Made by a program: the position numbers and the translations under genes
Notes under the pieces: generated by a model
Seen by the model: only the letters and a program-made list of their open reading frames with translations
What the model was told of the DNA's origin: nothing
Database searches by the model: none
Assembly: GCA_903839965.1 (NCBI GenBank)
Contig: CAIMEK010000499.1
Location: 1 to 5,819, forward strand
Reading direction: 5' to 3'
DNA: 5,819 bases
DNA from: an uncultured Acetobacteraceae bacterium
GTDB lineage: Bacteria; Pseudomonadota; Alphaproteobacteria; Acetobacterales; Acetobacteraceae
Shown: piece by piece, positions 1-5,567 of the stretch
How positions within the stretch are numbered: position 1 is the stretch's first letter
Layout: each line of letters opens with the position of its first letter

Positions 1-140
1 GCGGCGTTGACAGAGGGCTGTCCGGCAGTCGTTGGCTCCTGATCGAACGACGCCAAGGACTGGCTGGCGCTCGCGAAGCAAAGGGTATGCCAATTTTTCG
101 GACGCCGCCGGATTTACGCGGATTCTGGCCGCCGCCGACA
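1..140. other. Unassigned left-edge segment, possible end of an insertion element
   Basis: I recognise no protein in this stretch in any frame. The recognisable sensor/HAMP coding sequence on the minus strand runs to the codons for GRLGA (ending at 141), and the sequence then stops resembling a HAMP domain. Read on the minus strand, the new sequence begins TGT at 140-138. It carries two spaced copies of a CGGCGGCG-like block (about 137-130 and 109-102), each followed by a less GC-rich stretch, and has an A/T-rich patch at 91-98. Elements with TG...CA ends and repeated terminal blocks, such as IS21-like elements, look broadly like this. No transposase, target duplication or second end is visible, so the element assignment is only a hypothesis. 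Confidence 0.25.
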
Positions 141-1154
141 CGCGCCAAGGCGGCCGAATTCGCTGCTGTCCGCACGAACGCCGCTGCGGGCGGTGAGGTC
201 GCCGGCCCGCCATCGCTCGGCAGCCGCCAGCAGGCGCCTGACCGGTCGGCGGATCAGTTGGGTGCCAAGCAGGGCGGTGATCAGCAGGGCCAGCGCCGCA
301 CTGCCGAGGATCAACGCCAGGCCGGTGCGGTTGGCCCGCGCCACCGCCGCGTAGCTCACGGCCTGATCCAATCCCACCGCGACCAGCAGCCCCTTCGGGT
401 CGGCCCCGGGGGGCGAATAGCCAAGAATGCGCTTGTTACCATCCCGGTCCGTTATCGGCGCAAGCCTGACCTCGCTGCCCGCCAGGGTGAAGCGGTTCTC
501 GGCCGGCATCGGCTGTCCGACGGTATGCTGCGGATCGGGAAAGCGTGCCAGGGTCGTGCCGTTGCGGTCCATGATCGCCCGGCCGGTTCCCGCCGGCAAA
601 GCCAGGGCTTCAAGCTGGCGACCCAGCCAATCGAGACTGAGCGCCAGGGAAGCCACCCCGATGATGGCCCCGTCGCGGTTCCTGACCGGCTTGGCCAGAT
701 GGACGCTGCGCTGGCCGGTGACGTCGCCGACCACATACTCGCCGACGACGAAGCCTCCGGTCTGCAAGGCAAGGCGGAAATGTGCCCGGTTCGACGCGTT
801 GACGCCCGGATCGACCGGGCCGGGCCCGCAGATCGTATGGCCGTCAAGGCCGATGAAGGCCGCCCCGGTGTAGCGCGGCTGCTCCTGGAGCAGGGTAGCC
901 ATCAGGCGCTGGCACAGGTTGAGCAACCCTTCCTGCACCGCCGGTGTGGCGGCGATGCCGCTCAGCAACTGGTCCGCTCCATCCAGGATCCGCTGCTGCT
1001 CGGAGGCGACGTTGCGCACCAGGCGCAGCGCTTCGTCCTGCAGGAGTTGTTGGCGGACCTGGCGGGCTTCACCTTCGGAATACAACTGCAAGGCCACGGA
1101 CGGCAGCGCCGCGGCCGCGACGACAAGCAGGAATCGAGCCAGGAGGCTTTTCAC
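114..1154 (-). CDS. Membrane-bound Cache-domain sensor with HAMP, lacking an output domain (probably truncated)
   Basis: This looks like the sensing half of a transmembrane signalling protein (histidine kinase, diguanylate cyclase or chemoreceptor type). With the GTG start at 1154 it has 346 residues: a membrane helix at about 5-26, an extracytoplasmic double-Cache-like domain at about 27-275 (landmarks GFVVGEYVVGDVTG near 134-147 and AKPVRNRDGAIIGVASLALS near 154-173), a second helix at about 277-300, and a HAMP domain from 299. The HAMP stops after SSEFGRLGA (330-338), and eight unrelated residues follow before TAA. No kinase, GGDEF or methyl-accepting domain is present, and the other two frames below the stop are open to the window edge but show no such domain either. 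The GTG start is preferred because hydrophobic residues follow it at once and GGGA lies 5 bases upstream. The ATG at 1211 would add 19 residues unlike a signal anchor and would touch the FNR-like box. Ligand unknown. Confidence 0.75.
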   Translation of the reverse strand: MKSLLARFLLVVAAAALPSVALQLYSEGEARQVRQQLLQDEALRLVRNVASEQQRILDGADQLLSGIAATPAVQEGLLNLCQRLMATLLQEQPRYTGAAFIGLDGHTICGPGPVDPGVNASNRAHFRLALQTGGFVVGEYVVGDVTGQRSVHLAKPVRNRDGAIIGVASLALSLDWLGRQLEALALPAGTGRAIMDRNGTTLARFPDPQHTVGQPMPAENRFTLAGSEVRLAPITDRDGNKRILGYSPPGADPKGLLVAVGLDQAVSYAAVARANRTGLALILGSAALALLITALLGTQLIRRPVRRLLAAAERWRAGDLTARSGVRADSSEFGRLGACRRRPESA

Positions 1155-1210
1155 TGCAATCCCGTTTCCTTGAGTCCATGAGCGTTTGCCGACGACAGGC
1201 AGGCCTGGCA

Positions 1211-1224
1211 TTGATCTGAATCAG
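1211..1224. promoter_or_regulatory. FNR/FixK/ANR-like binding site
   Basis: TTGATCTGAATCAG matches the consensus TTGAT-N4-ATCAA at 9 of 10 fixed positions; the last base is G instead of A. Regulators of the CRP/FNR family with this specificity respond to oxygen or nitric oxide in proteobacteria. The box centre (1217.5) is 63 bases upstream of the sensor's GTG start and 152 bases upstream of the methyltransferase ATG. If the box activated the sensor from the usual -41.5 position, transcription would begin near 1176, leaving a leader of about 22 bases; the expected -10 (around 1188-1183 on the minus strand) is poor. The same bases also fit a 13-base palindrome, ATCTGA-A-TCAGAT (1214-1226), with a different centre, so another dimeric regulator remains possible. 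Confidence 0.45.
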
Positions 1225-1240
1225 ATTGCTCACGTATTTG
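1211..1240 (+). promoter_or_regulatory. Candidate sigma70-type promoter for the methyltransferase gene
   Basis: TTGATC (1211-1216) could serve as a -35 element and TATTTG (1235-1240) as a -10 element, with an 18-base spacer. Transcription would start near 1247 and give a leader of about 120 bases before the ATG at 1370. The -35 coincides with the FNR-like box and the -10 lies at the centre of an inverted repeat, so a protein bound to either site would be expected to block this promoter. The -10 match is weak, and no better pair was found upstream of the gene. Confidence 0.22.
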
Positions 1241-1245
1241 TGAGC
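1228..1245. repeat. Inverted repeat GCTCAC-N6-GTGAGC
   Basis: There are two perfect 6-base arms, GCTCAC (1228-1233) and GTGAGC (1240-1245), around GTATTT. The repeat starts four bases after the FNR-like box and covers the candidate -10 of the plus-strand promoter. As DNA it is shaped like an operator for a dimeric repressor; as RNA it would be a small hairpin without a following U-tract, so a terminator is unlikely. No regulator family is assigned. Confidence 0.35.
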
Positions 1246-1314
1246 CCCGAGGCCTGGGGCGGCTGGCATCCAGCTGCGGCCGCGACGTCGGACGACCGGT
1301 AGCCATCGGCCCGG

Positions 1315-1360
1315 CGGGGTGCTCAAATCGGGGCATTCGTTACCCATCCCAGGCACCCCG
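1315..1360 (+). promoter_or_regulatory. Leader hairpin abutting the ribosome binding site of the methyltransferase
   Basis: CGGGGTGC (1315-1322) pairs perfectly with GCACCCCG (1353-1360), an 8-base GC-rich stem with a 30-base loop. The last paired base is the first G of the Shine-Dalgarno-like GGGGA (1360-1364), which sits 5 bases before the ATG at 1370. In the mRNA the stem would press against the ribosome binding site and could reduce translation. No known riboswitch fold was recognised. In DNA this GC-rich, a chance 8-base stem is possible. Confidence 0.3.
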
Positions 1361-1369
1361 GGGACTGCC

Positions 1370-2377
1370 ATGAACAGCACCGCGCCGTCCGCCACGCCCG
1401 AGCGCATCCTGCAATTCGCCTGGGCCTTTGCTGCCCCGCTGGTGATCGAGGCGGCGATCCGCCACCGGGTGTTCGACGCTTTGGCCGGGCAAGGCCTGAC
1501 GCTCGACGCGCTGGCGCAGGCAACCGGCACGTCGCGCCGCGGGTTGGCCGCGATCGTCGATGCCCTGGTCGGCTTCGGGCTGCTGGCCCGCGACGATGCC
1601 GGGCGCACCGCGCTCACCCCCGAAAGCGACGCGTTCCTGCTCAGCCACCGGCCCGGTTTCATCGGCGGCATCTTCCGCCACATCAGCGCGCAATTGATGC
1701 CGAACTGGCTGCACCTTACCGAGGTCGTCGCAACCGGCAAGCCGGCGCGCGGGGACAGCGTCGGCGCGGCGTATTTCGCGGCGTTCGTCGAGGACCTGTT
1801 TGCGTTGAGCTATCCCGCTGCCGGCGCGCTCGCGAGCGCGCTTGGCCTGGCCGCTGCGACCGGCCCGGTCTCCGTGCTCGATCTGGGAGCGGGCTCGGGC
1901 GTGTGGGGCATCGCGCTGGCACAGGCCTCGCCGCATGTGACGGTGCGCGCGATCGACCTGCCGGACGTGCTGGCGGTGACGCGCCGGGTGGCCGAGCGGT
2001 TCGGGCTTGGCGATCGCCTGACCACGGTGGCGGGCGATTTGCACGCAGCCGAGTTCGGCAGCGGCCACCAGGTTGCCACGGTCGGCCAGATCCTGCACAG
2101 CGAAGGCGTCGAACGTTCGCGCGCCTTGCTGCGGCGGACGCACGCGGCGCTGGCGCCGGGCGGCACGATCGCGATTGCCGAATTCCTGGTCAACGCCGAT
2201 CGGCGCGGCCCGCTGATGGGGCTGATCTTTGCCGTCAACATGCTGGTCCAGACCGAGGTCGGCGGCACCTATTCGTTCGAAGAAATCGCCCACTGGCTGA
2301 CCGAGGCCGGCTTCACCAACCCGCGCCGGTTGCCGGCGCCGGGTCCGTCGCCCTTGATCCTGGCGACGCGAAGCTGA
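1370..2377 (+). CDS. Class I SAM-dependent methyltransferase, O-methyltransferase-like with winged-helix dimerisation domain
   Basis: This is a 335-residue soluble enzyme that should transfer the methyl group of S-adenosylmethionine to a small molecule. An N-terminal winged-helix domain (about 10-90), of the kind used for dimerisation in plant-type O-methyltransferases, precedes a Rossmann methyltransferase core. SAM motif I is VLDLGAGSG (169-177), the acidic residue after strand 2 is D196 in AIDLPDV, and motif LAPGG is at 261-265. ILHSEG (241-246) lies where plant O-methyltransferases have WILHDW, so H243 could be the catalytic base. The ATG at 1370 is chosen because it has GGGGA 5 bases upstream and the homology begins soon after; a GTG at 1319 would add 17 residues of low interest. 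The gene stands alone and diverges from the sensor gene. The family also includes carotenoid and bacteriochlorophyll methyltransferases, but nothing here indicates pigment genes. Substrate unknown. Confidence 0.88.
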   Translation: MNSTAPSATPERILQFAWAFAAPLVIEAAIRHRVFDALAGQGLTLDALAQATGTSRRGLAAIVDALVGFGLLARDDAGRTALTPESDAFLLSHRPGFIGGIFRHISAQLMPNWLHLTEVVATGKPARGDSVGAAYFAAFVEDLFALSYPAAGALASALGLAAATGPVSVLDLGAGSGVWGIALAQASPHVTVRAIDLPDVLAVTRRVAERFGLGDRLTTVAGDLHAAEFGSGHQVATVGQILHSEGVERSRALLRRTHAALAPGGTIAIAEFLVNADRRGPLMGLIFAVNMLVQTEVGGTYSFEEIAHWLTEAGFTNPRRLPAPGPSPLILATRS

Positions 2378-2555
2378 CCCCAAAACCAGGGGACGAGATT
2401 TGCGGCTCTGGAGCGGGCTGTCGGACCAACCGCGCGGAAGGATGGCGCTTTGGCTCGATCCACCGGCTGGTAGAGACGATATCGTACCAATTAGGCCGCG
2501 ATCAGGCGCGGCGGGCGTCGTCGCCGGGTGGCGCCGGGAACCTGGGGCGTGGCGC

Positions 2556-2578
2556 GGGGACGGGGGGCGGGATGGGGG
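2556..2578 (+). other. G-quadruplex-type motif
   Basis: Four G-runs of 4, 6, 3 and 5 bases (2556-2559, 2562-2567, 2569-2571, 2574-2578) are separated by loops of only 2, 1 and 2 bases. This satisfies the usual G3+N1-7 rule with unusually short loops, which favours a stable parallel quadruplex. It lies on the strand that would be the 3' tail of the methyltransferase mRNA, between two convergent genes, where it could slow polymerase or protect the RNA end. The pattern is seen directly; the function is inferred. Confidence 0.5.
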
Positions 2579-2667
2579 CGGCTTGCACGAAACTATTCCT
2601 AGCATAAAACCAGAGCGATCGCAAGGAAAGGTTTCCCGCTACGACTCCTGCGATACCCGGGACCGCC

Positions 2668-2685
2668 GCTGCCCGGCCCCGCAGC
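2668..2685 (-). terminator. Weak hairpin directly after the sugar operon stop codon
   Basis: GCTGC (2668-2672) and GCAGC (2681-2685) form a 5-base stem with an 8-base loop, immediately downstream of the TAG (2686-2688) on the minus strand. No T-run follows in the direction of transcription, so this is not a standard intrinsic terminator. It may be only a 3'-end structure. Confidence 0.15.
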
Positions 2686-4659
2686 CTATCGAGGCCGCGC
2701 TTCCGGCAGCAGTTGCGCGACCTCGCCGTCCTTGATCAGGGCGGCGCGGATCAGCCGCGGGCGCGCCTTCACTTCCTCCATGATCTTGGCGACGTATTCG
2801 CCGACCAGGCCGATGGCGAACAGGTTGATCGCGCCGAAGAACAGGATCGACAGCAGGATCGTGGTCACGCCGCGCTCGACCATTCCGGGTGCGAACAGCC
2901 GGATCAGCACCGCCACGATGCCGAACAGGCCGGACAGGCCGAGCAGCGCCAGCCCGCCGACCGTCAGCATGGTGAGCGGCGTGTTGCTGAACGAGAAGAT
3001 GCCGCGCTTGGCCCAGCCGATGTTCCTGAACAGGTTGTTGGTGCTCGTGCCGAACATGCGCCTGGGCCGGACATAGTCCACGCCGACCTGGTCGAAGCCG
3101 ACATAGGCCCGCAACCCCCGCACGAACAGGTCGCGCTCCGGGCAGGTCAGCAGCCATCCCACCACGCGCTTGTCCATCAGCGAGAAGTCACCCGCATCGT
3201 GCGGAATGGGAACGTAGCTGCACGCGGCGAACAGCCGGTAGAAGCCCTTGTAGAGCAGCCCCCACAGCATCGGCATGTCGCGCTTCACCCGGCGGCCGTA
3301 GACCACGTCGTGGCCGGCCCGCCATTGCGCATGGAATTGCTCGATCAGTTCCGGCGGGTCCTGCAGGTCGCCGTCCAGCAGCACGCAGGCGTCCTTGGTC
3401 GCCATTTCCATGCCGCTGCGGAACGCCATCTGCGAGCCGAAATTGCGCGAGTGGGTAATGCCGATGACGTGCGGATCGCGCGCCGTGAGGGCACGGATCG
3501 CGCCGGCGCAATTGTCGGGGCTGGCGTCGTTGACGAAGATGATCTCGTAGTCGACGCCGATGCGGCGGAAGGTCGCCACCAGCCGCTCGTACATGATGGG
3601 CACCGCCGGTTCGTCGCGGTAGCAGGCGATGATGGCGGTGATGCTGCGCCGCTCCGGCGGACGGTCGCGCTTGGTGAGCCCGTCCAGGCCGCCGGGTCCG
3701 AGGGATGCCACCCAGTCCGCGGTTAAGCGCAGCCCCTCGGCGAGCGGCGTGGTGGCGGTCCAGCCAAGGGTGCGGGCTGCCTTCGCGGGCGCGGCGTACC
3801 AGTCGTTTACGTCCCAGTGGCGTTGGGACATGGTGCCGAACTCGGGCGCCTGCGTCAGGGCGAACACGCCGCGCGTGCACGCCGCCAGGTCGCGCATGGT
3901 GGTGCGGGTGCCGGTGCCGATGTTGAACGATTCGCCGTACAGCTCCGGCGTCAGCCGGGCGGCGGCACGGATGAAGGCATCGCAGACATCGTCGACATAG
4001 ACGAAATCGCGCGAGGTCTCCGGCGCGACGAAGGCCGGATAGCCGCCGTCCAGCGCGTGGCGAACCACGTTGGGGATCAGCCGCGAGGAGTCTTCCAGCG
4101 GGCCGTAGACCGAATAGAGTCGCAGATTCACCACCGGCAGGCCGCGCGTCTTGCCGGCATAGGAAAGAAACTGGCTCGCGGCGACCTTGGAGACGGCATA
4201 ATGGCTGTTCGGCAGGATCGGGTCGCTCTCCGAGGGACCGGCCGCGTTGGCGCCGTATTCCGACGAGCTGCCGGCATGCACGAAGGCGGCCAGGTCATCC
4301 GCCTTCAACAGGTCCAGCAGCGTCACCAGGGAATTGAAATTGGTGCGATAGATGCGGCCGGTGTCGTTTTCAAAGGAGTACGCGCCATAGGCGGCGCAAT
4401 CGAAGACGGTGCGCGGGCGGATGGCCTCGACCATCTGGCGCAGCTCGGCAGGGCTGGTGAGGTCGACCTCGAGCAGATGGCGGCGGTCCAGTCCCGCAAG
4501 GCGCCACGCCGGCAGGCGAAGCACCACGGCGGTGACGTCGCTGCGGCTGCGCAGCAGGCGATGGACCAGGTTGGCGCCGACGAACCCGCCGCCGCCAAGC
4601 ACCAGGATCGGCCCCTTCAGCGCCGCTGCCAGGTCGACGTTGCCAGTCGCTTCGCTCAT
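2686..4659 (-). CDS. Fusion of NAD(P)-dependent sugar epimerase/dehydratase with DPM1/GtrB-like family 2 glycosyltransferase
   Basis: One uninterrupted reading frame of 657 residues encodes two complete enzymes. Residues 17-320 are an extended SDR: dinucleotide motif GGGGFVG (22-28), AGSSSEYG (129-136), catalytic YAVSK (Y154, K158), RDFVYVDDV (217-225). This type epimerises, reduces or dehydrates nucleotide sugars. After a linker of about 20 residues, 339-622 is a family 2 glycosyltransferase: FVNDASPDN (375-383), HSRNFGSQ (403-410), DXD-type LDGDLQDPP (428-436), and two C-terminal membrane helices (about 562-590 and 598-622) with FSFSNTPL (555-562) before them. That arrangement is typical of enzymes that load a sugar onto polyprenyl phosphate (DPM1, GtrB, ArnC). 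The ATG at 4659 overlaps the stop of the upstream transketolase gene (ATGA) and has GGAG 8 bases before it; the frame stays open upstream but is unrelated protein. It is the last visible gene of the operon. The exact sugar and acceptor are unknown. Confidence 0.9.
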   Translation of the reverse strand: MSEATGNVDLAAALKGPILVLGGGGFVGANLVHRLLRSRSDVTAVVLRLPAWRLAGLDRRHLLEVDLTSPAELRQMVEAIRPRTVFDCAAYGAYSFENDTGRIYRTNFNSLVTLLDLLKADDLAAFVHAGSSSEYGANAAGPSESDPILPNSHYAVSKVAASQFLSYAGKTRGLPVVNLRLYSVYGPLEDSSRLIPNVVRHALDGGYPAFVAPETSRDFVYVDDVCDAFIRAAARLTPELYGESFNIGTGTRTTMRDLAACTRGVFALTQAPEFGTMSQRHWDVNDWYAAPAKAARTLGWTATTPLAEGLRLTADWVASLGPGGLDGLTKRDRPPERRSITAIIACYRDEPAVPIMYERLVATFRRIGVDYEIIFVNDASPDNCAGAIRALTARDPHVIGITHSRNFGSQMAFRSGMEMATKDACVLLDGDLQDPPELIEQFHAQWRAGHDVVYGRRVKRDMPMLWGLLYKGFYRLFAACSYVPIPHDAGDFSLMDKRVVGWLLTCPERDLFVRGLRAYVGFDQVGVDYVRPRRMFGTSTNNLFRNIGWAKRGIFSFSNTPLTMLTVGGLALLGLSGLFGIVAVLIRLFAPGMVERGVTTILLSILFFGAINLFAIGLVGEYVAKIMEEVKARPRLIRAALIKDGEVAQLLPEARPR

Positions 4660-5567
4660 GCCGCGAGCTCCAGCAGGGCCTGGCGGATCGACCCGGCGTC
4701 GAGTCCGCTCTCGCGCCGGTGGAACGCCTGCGAGCCATACAGGTGCGACGGATAGCCCGCCGCATGCAGGTGGCGGAAACGCGGCACCGCGATGCCGGCG
4801 TTCAGCGCCCAGACGGCCAGCATCGCACCGACCCCGCCCTGGGCGACATGCTCCTCGATGACGCAAAGCCGGCCGGTACAGGCGATCCGTTCGGCGAGGG
4901 CGGCGGGCGGGGGGTTCGCGCTGAGCGGCAGTTCGCTGACCACCCACAGCTCCGGGCGAAGGTTCGCCAGCGCGTCGACCGCGCTCCAGGCGACACCGGC
5001 CAGCGGCCCGGCCGCCACGACGACCGGTCCTTCTCCCGCGGCCAGGCGGCGCCAGGGGGCGTAGGGCGGCAACCTGGCGCGGGCCGGCAGCTCACCGCGG
5101 CCCAGGCGGATGTAGCATGGCCCGGCGGCGGCGGCGGCGCGCTCCACCACCGGGGCAACATCCTCGTCGAAGGCCGGCACATGCGCGGTCACGCCGGGCA
5201 GGGTCAGCAGCACGCCGTAATCCTCCAGGGCATGGTGGGTCGGCCCCATCACGCCGTAGCCATAGCCTCCCCCATTGCCGAGCAGGCGCACCGGCAGCGC
5301 TTGCGGGCAGACGTCGTTGCGGATCTGCTCGAAGGCGCGCGCATAGGCGAACGGGGCGATGGTGTAGACCCACACTTCCATCCCCTCATGCGCCAGCGCG
5401 GCGGCCACCCCCACCATGTTCTGTTCGGCGACGCCGCAGTTGATGAACCGCTCGCCCAGGCGCTCGCGCAACGGCTCCAGCGCCATGAAGCCGAGATCGC
5501 CGGTCAGGCAAACCATGTTGTGCCGGCCGGACCGCGCGAGCAGGGCGGCGCAAAGCTCGGCTCTCAT
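4656..5567 (-). CDS. Transketolase, C-terminal subunit (ThDP pyrimidine-binding and C-terminal domains)
   Basis: This 303-residue protein is the second half of a split transketolase. With the N-terminal subunit it should transfer a two-carbon ketol group between sugars using thiamine diphosphate, in the cytoplasm. GVAEQN (45-50) carries the glutamate (E48) that activates ThDP in transketolase and DXS. PFAYARAFEQIRND (72-85) is the aromatic segment that packs on the ThDP pyrimidine ring, and GPTHHALED (108-116) holds the usual histidines. The C-terminal domain begins near 180 and includes VIEEHVAQGGVG (236-247), similar to the corresponding DXS and transketolase segment. The length fits stand-alone C-terminal subunits. 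The ATG at 5567 overlaps the stop of the N-terminal subunit, and its own stop overlaps the next ATG, so all three genes are probably translated together. No good Shine-Dalgarno precedes it, as expected with coupling. Its place beside sugar-nucleotide and glycosyltransferase domains suggests special sugar synthesis rather than the pentose phosphate pathway. Confidence 0.9.
   Translation of the reverse strand: MRAELCAALLARSGRHNMVCLTGDLGFMALEPLRERLGERFINCGVAEQNMVGVAAALAHEGMEVWVYTIAPFAYARAFEQIRNDVCPQALPVRLLGNGGGYGYGVMGPTHHALEDYGVLLTLPGVTAHVPAFDEDVAPVVERAAAAAGPCYIRLGRGELPARARLPPYAPWRRLAAGEGPVVVAAGPLAGVAWSAVDALANLRPELWVVSELPLSANPPPAALAERIACTGRLCVIEEHVAQGGVGAMLAVWALNAGIAVPRFRHLHAAGYPSHLYGSQAFHRRESGLDAGSIRQALLELAA

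Larger units (their letters stand above)
2378..2685. other. Non-coding gap between convergent genes
   Basis: These 308 bases separate the stop of the methyltransferase from the stop of the epimerase-glycosyltransferase gene. I see no convincing protein in any frame. The gap holds a weak CCCC-N7-GGGG hairpin just after the methyltransferase stop (2378-2392), a 10-base palindrome ACGATATCGT (2476-2485), a long G-rich tract (about 2524-2582) with a G-quadruplex motif, a short less GC-rich patch (2588-2612) and the palindrome GCGATCGC (2615-2622). No stem followed by a clear T-run was found for either gene, so termination may depend on Rho or on the structures listed. Confidence 0.5.

Noticed and set aside
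87..1181. Long plus-strand open frame opposite the sensor gene
   Set aside because: Its translation is low-complexity (R, Q, G, D rich) with no recognisable domain, and the opposite strand encodes a well-formed Cache/HAMP protein. It is a GC-driven antisense shadow.
1370..2377. Naming the methyltransferase as a carotenoid (CrtF) or bacteriochlorophyll (BchU) enzyme because of the FNR-like box
   Set aside because: Family membership is shared, but the protein is short for CrtF and no pigment genes are in the window.
1340..2605. 421-codon minus-strand open frame opposite the methyltransferase
   Set aside because: It is rich in R, P, Q and A with no domain, while the plus strand has clear SAM motifs. 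Antisense shadow.
2583..2612. Possible promoter (TTGCAC with a less GC-rich patch) in the convergent gap
   Set aside because: No -10-like hexamer occurs at a suitable distance, and no gene lies downstream in that direction.
2400..2735. Small plus-strand open frame in the gap after the methyltransferase
   Set aside because: Its translation has no recognisable domain, it runs into the 3' end of the convergent gene, and no ribosome binding site was found.
3640..3710. A separate internal start for the glycosyltransferase half
   Set aside because: No stop separates the domains, and no in-frame start with a good Shine-Dalgarno is seen in the linker; a fusion is the simpler reading.
2713..3726. 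Plus-strand open frame of 337 codons opposite the glycosyltransferase half
   Set aside because: The translation has the H/Q/D/A composition typical of antisense frames and no motifs; the minus strand is clearly coding.
3817..4755. Plus-strand open frame of 312 codons opposite the SDR half
   Set aside because: No recognisable domain, and it lies opposite the conserved SDR motifs. Antisense shadow.
4660..4947. Upstream extension of the SDR-glycosyltransferase frame to an earlier start
   Set aside because: The 96 extra residues are an out-of-frame reading of the transketolase C-terminal gene. The ATG at 4659 has a GGAG and forms an ATGA overlap.
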